Assembly: GCA_025352845.1 (NCBI GenBank)
Contig: JANXSC010000340.1
Coordinates: 1 to 6,870, forward strand
Direction: 5' to 3'
DNA length: 6,870 bases
Source of the DNA: Opitutaceae bacterium
Lineage (GTDB): Bacteria > Verrucomicrobiota > Verrucomicrobiia > Opitutales > Opitutaceae
This document shows, piece after piece, positions 5,956-6,870 of this stretch. The notes beneath the pieces are model-generated. The model was not told the origin of the DNA, did no database searches, and saw nothing but the letters and a program-made list of their open reading frames with translations. Numbering within the stretch: position 1 is the stretch's first letter; each line of letters begins with the position of its first letter. The translations under genes were made by a program, and so were the position numbers.

Positions 5956-6870
5956 TCACGAACTCGCGACACGCTGCACCGCCGCGACATATTTTCCGAT
6001 GATGCCGTCGAAACTGCCGTTGCTGAAAAACGCCACCACGCGCGGCTTCGCCACGTGCACGGCCACGGTGTTGGCCAACATTTTTTCCAGGAGCCCCGCG
6101 TTTGTCGGGGCGCAGTGCGCCTCCACTCCCTGCGTCTCCAGTTGTTGCACGACCGCTTCCGGATCGAAGCGCTCTTCGGGTTTCATGCGCTCGGGGCGAT
6201 TGACCGGCCCGAGGTAAACCTCGTCGGCCTGCGCGAGCGCGCGCATGAACCCGTCCTGCATCGCGCGCCGGCACGCCGTGTTGCTGCGCGGCTCGAACAC
6301 CGCCGTGAGCAGCGCCCCCGGAAACCGCGCGCGAAACGACCGCAGCGTTTCCGCGAGCGCCGTCGGGTGATGGCCGAAATCCTCGATCACGGTGTAGCGC
6401 GCGTTGCTCAGCAAAATTTCCTGCCGCCGCTTCACGCCGCGGAAACGCGCGAGCGCGGCGAGCGGGAGCGCCGCCGGATTCGCCGCATCCAGCGCGAGGC
6501 CGGCGGCGGTGGCGGCCATGGCCGCGTTGCGCGCGTTGTAGATTCCACTGAGCGGCCACGTCACGCTGCCCCACGGCTGCCCGCGCCAGAGCAGGCGAAA
6601 CGAAGCGCCCGCCGGCGTCTCCGAAAAATCCGCGATCCGCACGTCGTTGTTTTCCGCAACGCCCACCCGCACGACCCGCGTCCACGCCATCGCGCCCAGC
6701 GCTCGGAGGTTCACATCGTCGCCATTCGCGACGACAAATCCGTTGCGCGGCACGATGCGCACGAGATGCATGAAAGTCCGCTGCACATCCGCGAGGTCTC
6801 GGAAAATATCCGCGTGATCGAACTCGAGGTTGTTCAGCACCGCGATGTGCGGCGCGTAGTGGATGAACTT
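5956..6870 (-). CDS. mpl: UDP-MurNAc:L-Ala-gamma-D-Glu-meso-DAP ligase Mpl (5' partial)
   Basis: Mpl is the cytoplasmic, ATP-dependent Mur ligase that joins recovered murein tripeptide to UDP-N-acetylmuramic acid, returning turnover products to peptidoglycan synthesis. The frame is open to the window edge; the first visible residues KFIHY match the central domain of the family, so roughly 160 N-terminal residues, including the P-loop, are outside the window. In the 304 visible residues (counted from base 6870) one sees NNLEFDHADIF (13-23), GIYNARNA (109-116, start of the link to the C-terminal domain), KRRQE (147-151), DFGHHPTA (164-171), EPRSNT (193-198) and SNGSFDGI (283-290). The NNLEFDHADIF, HHPTA and EPRSNT blocks are typical of Mpl and distinguish it from MurC. 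The stop is TGA at 5958-5956. The HtrA-type protease follows 64 bp downstream on the same strand, so the two may share a transcript. The presence of Mpl implies meso-DAP peptidoglycan and a recycling route. Confidence 0.94.
   Translation of the reverse strand, partial: KFIHYAPHIAVLNNLEFDHADIFRDLADVQRTFMHLVRIVPRNGFVVANGDDVNLRALGAMAWTRVVRVGVAENNDVRIADFSETPAGASFRLLWRGQPWGSVTWPLSGIYNARNAAMAATAAGLALDAANPAALPLAALARFRGVKRRQEILLSNARYTVIEDFGHHPTALAETLRSFRARFPGALLTAVFEPRSNTACRRAMQDGFMRALAQADEVYLGPVNRPERMKPEERFDPEAVVQQLETQGVEAHCAPTNAGLLEKMLANTVAVHVAKPRVVAFFSNGSFDGIIGKYVAAVQRVASS

Noticed and set aside
5892..5990. Longer start for the four-PDZ protease at 5990
   Set aside because: It would overlap the end of mpl, add an Arg-rich segment before the signal peptide and ignore the CGGAG ribosome site before 5891.
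3858..6002. A 714-codon open frame on the + strand, antisense to the protease gene
   Set aside because: It mirrors the protease gene almost end to end, its product is rich in Arg, His and Ala with no recognisable domain, and the minus-strand frame has an intact triad, PDZ repeats and signal peptide. Long antisense frames are expected in GC-rich coding DNA.

Overview
This GC-rich, almost fully coding window comes from a Gram-negative bacterium. It carries four recognisable genes plus one secreted protein I can place only by fold. The encoded meso-diaminopimelate muropeptide ligase, the periplasmic HtrA-type protease and the general protein style suit a diderm such as a member of Verrucomicrobiota, perhaps the Opitutales. 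That placement is an inference from gene style and base composition; no rRNA or marker search was possible.

Layout: (1) 1-1374, + strand: rimO, the radical-SAM methylthiotransferase of ribosomal protein S12, cut at its 5' end by the window edge. (2) 1375-1496: a 122-bp spacer with a strong stem-loop right after the rimO stop, a tandem pair of a 10-base direct repeat, and a second stem-loop in the leader of the next gene. (3) 1497-3047, + strand: a membrane-bound hybrid histidine kinase with three predicted membrane helices, HisKA, HATPase and a C-terminal receiver. (4) 3055-3852, - strand: a secreted protein with a trypsin-like fold that has lost two of the three catalytic residues. (5) 3849-5891, - strand: an HtrA/Deg-type serine protease with an intact triad and four PDZ-like repeats. 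(6) 5956-6870, - strand: mpl, the murein-peptide recycling ligase, missing its N-terminal part beyond the window edge. No gene-free stretch exceeds 300 bases. I found no tRNA, rRNA, CRISPR array, insertion sequence or attachment site.

Working together: mpl, the protease and the pseudoprotease lie in one direction, with 64 bp between the first two and a 4-bp ATGA stop/start overlap between the last two, so they are probably co-transcribed. All three concern the cell envelope: peptidoglycan recycling in the cytoplasm, and protein quality control or signalling outside the inner membrane. The kinase converges on this cluster with only 7 bp between stop codons, and no partner regulator or phosphotransfer protein is visible.

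The most interesting item is the coupled pair of an active four-PDZ HtrA protease and a catalytically dead trypsin-like partner. It looks like an enzyme/pseudoenzyme unit. The rest is ordinary chromosomal housekeeping and signalling.
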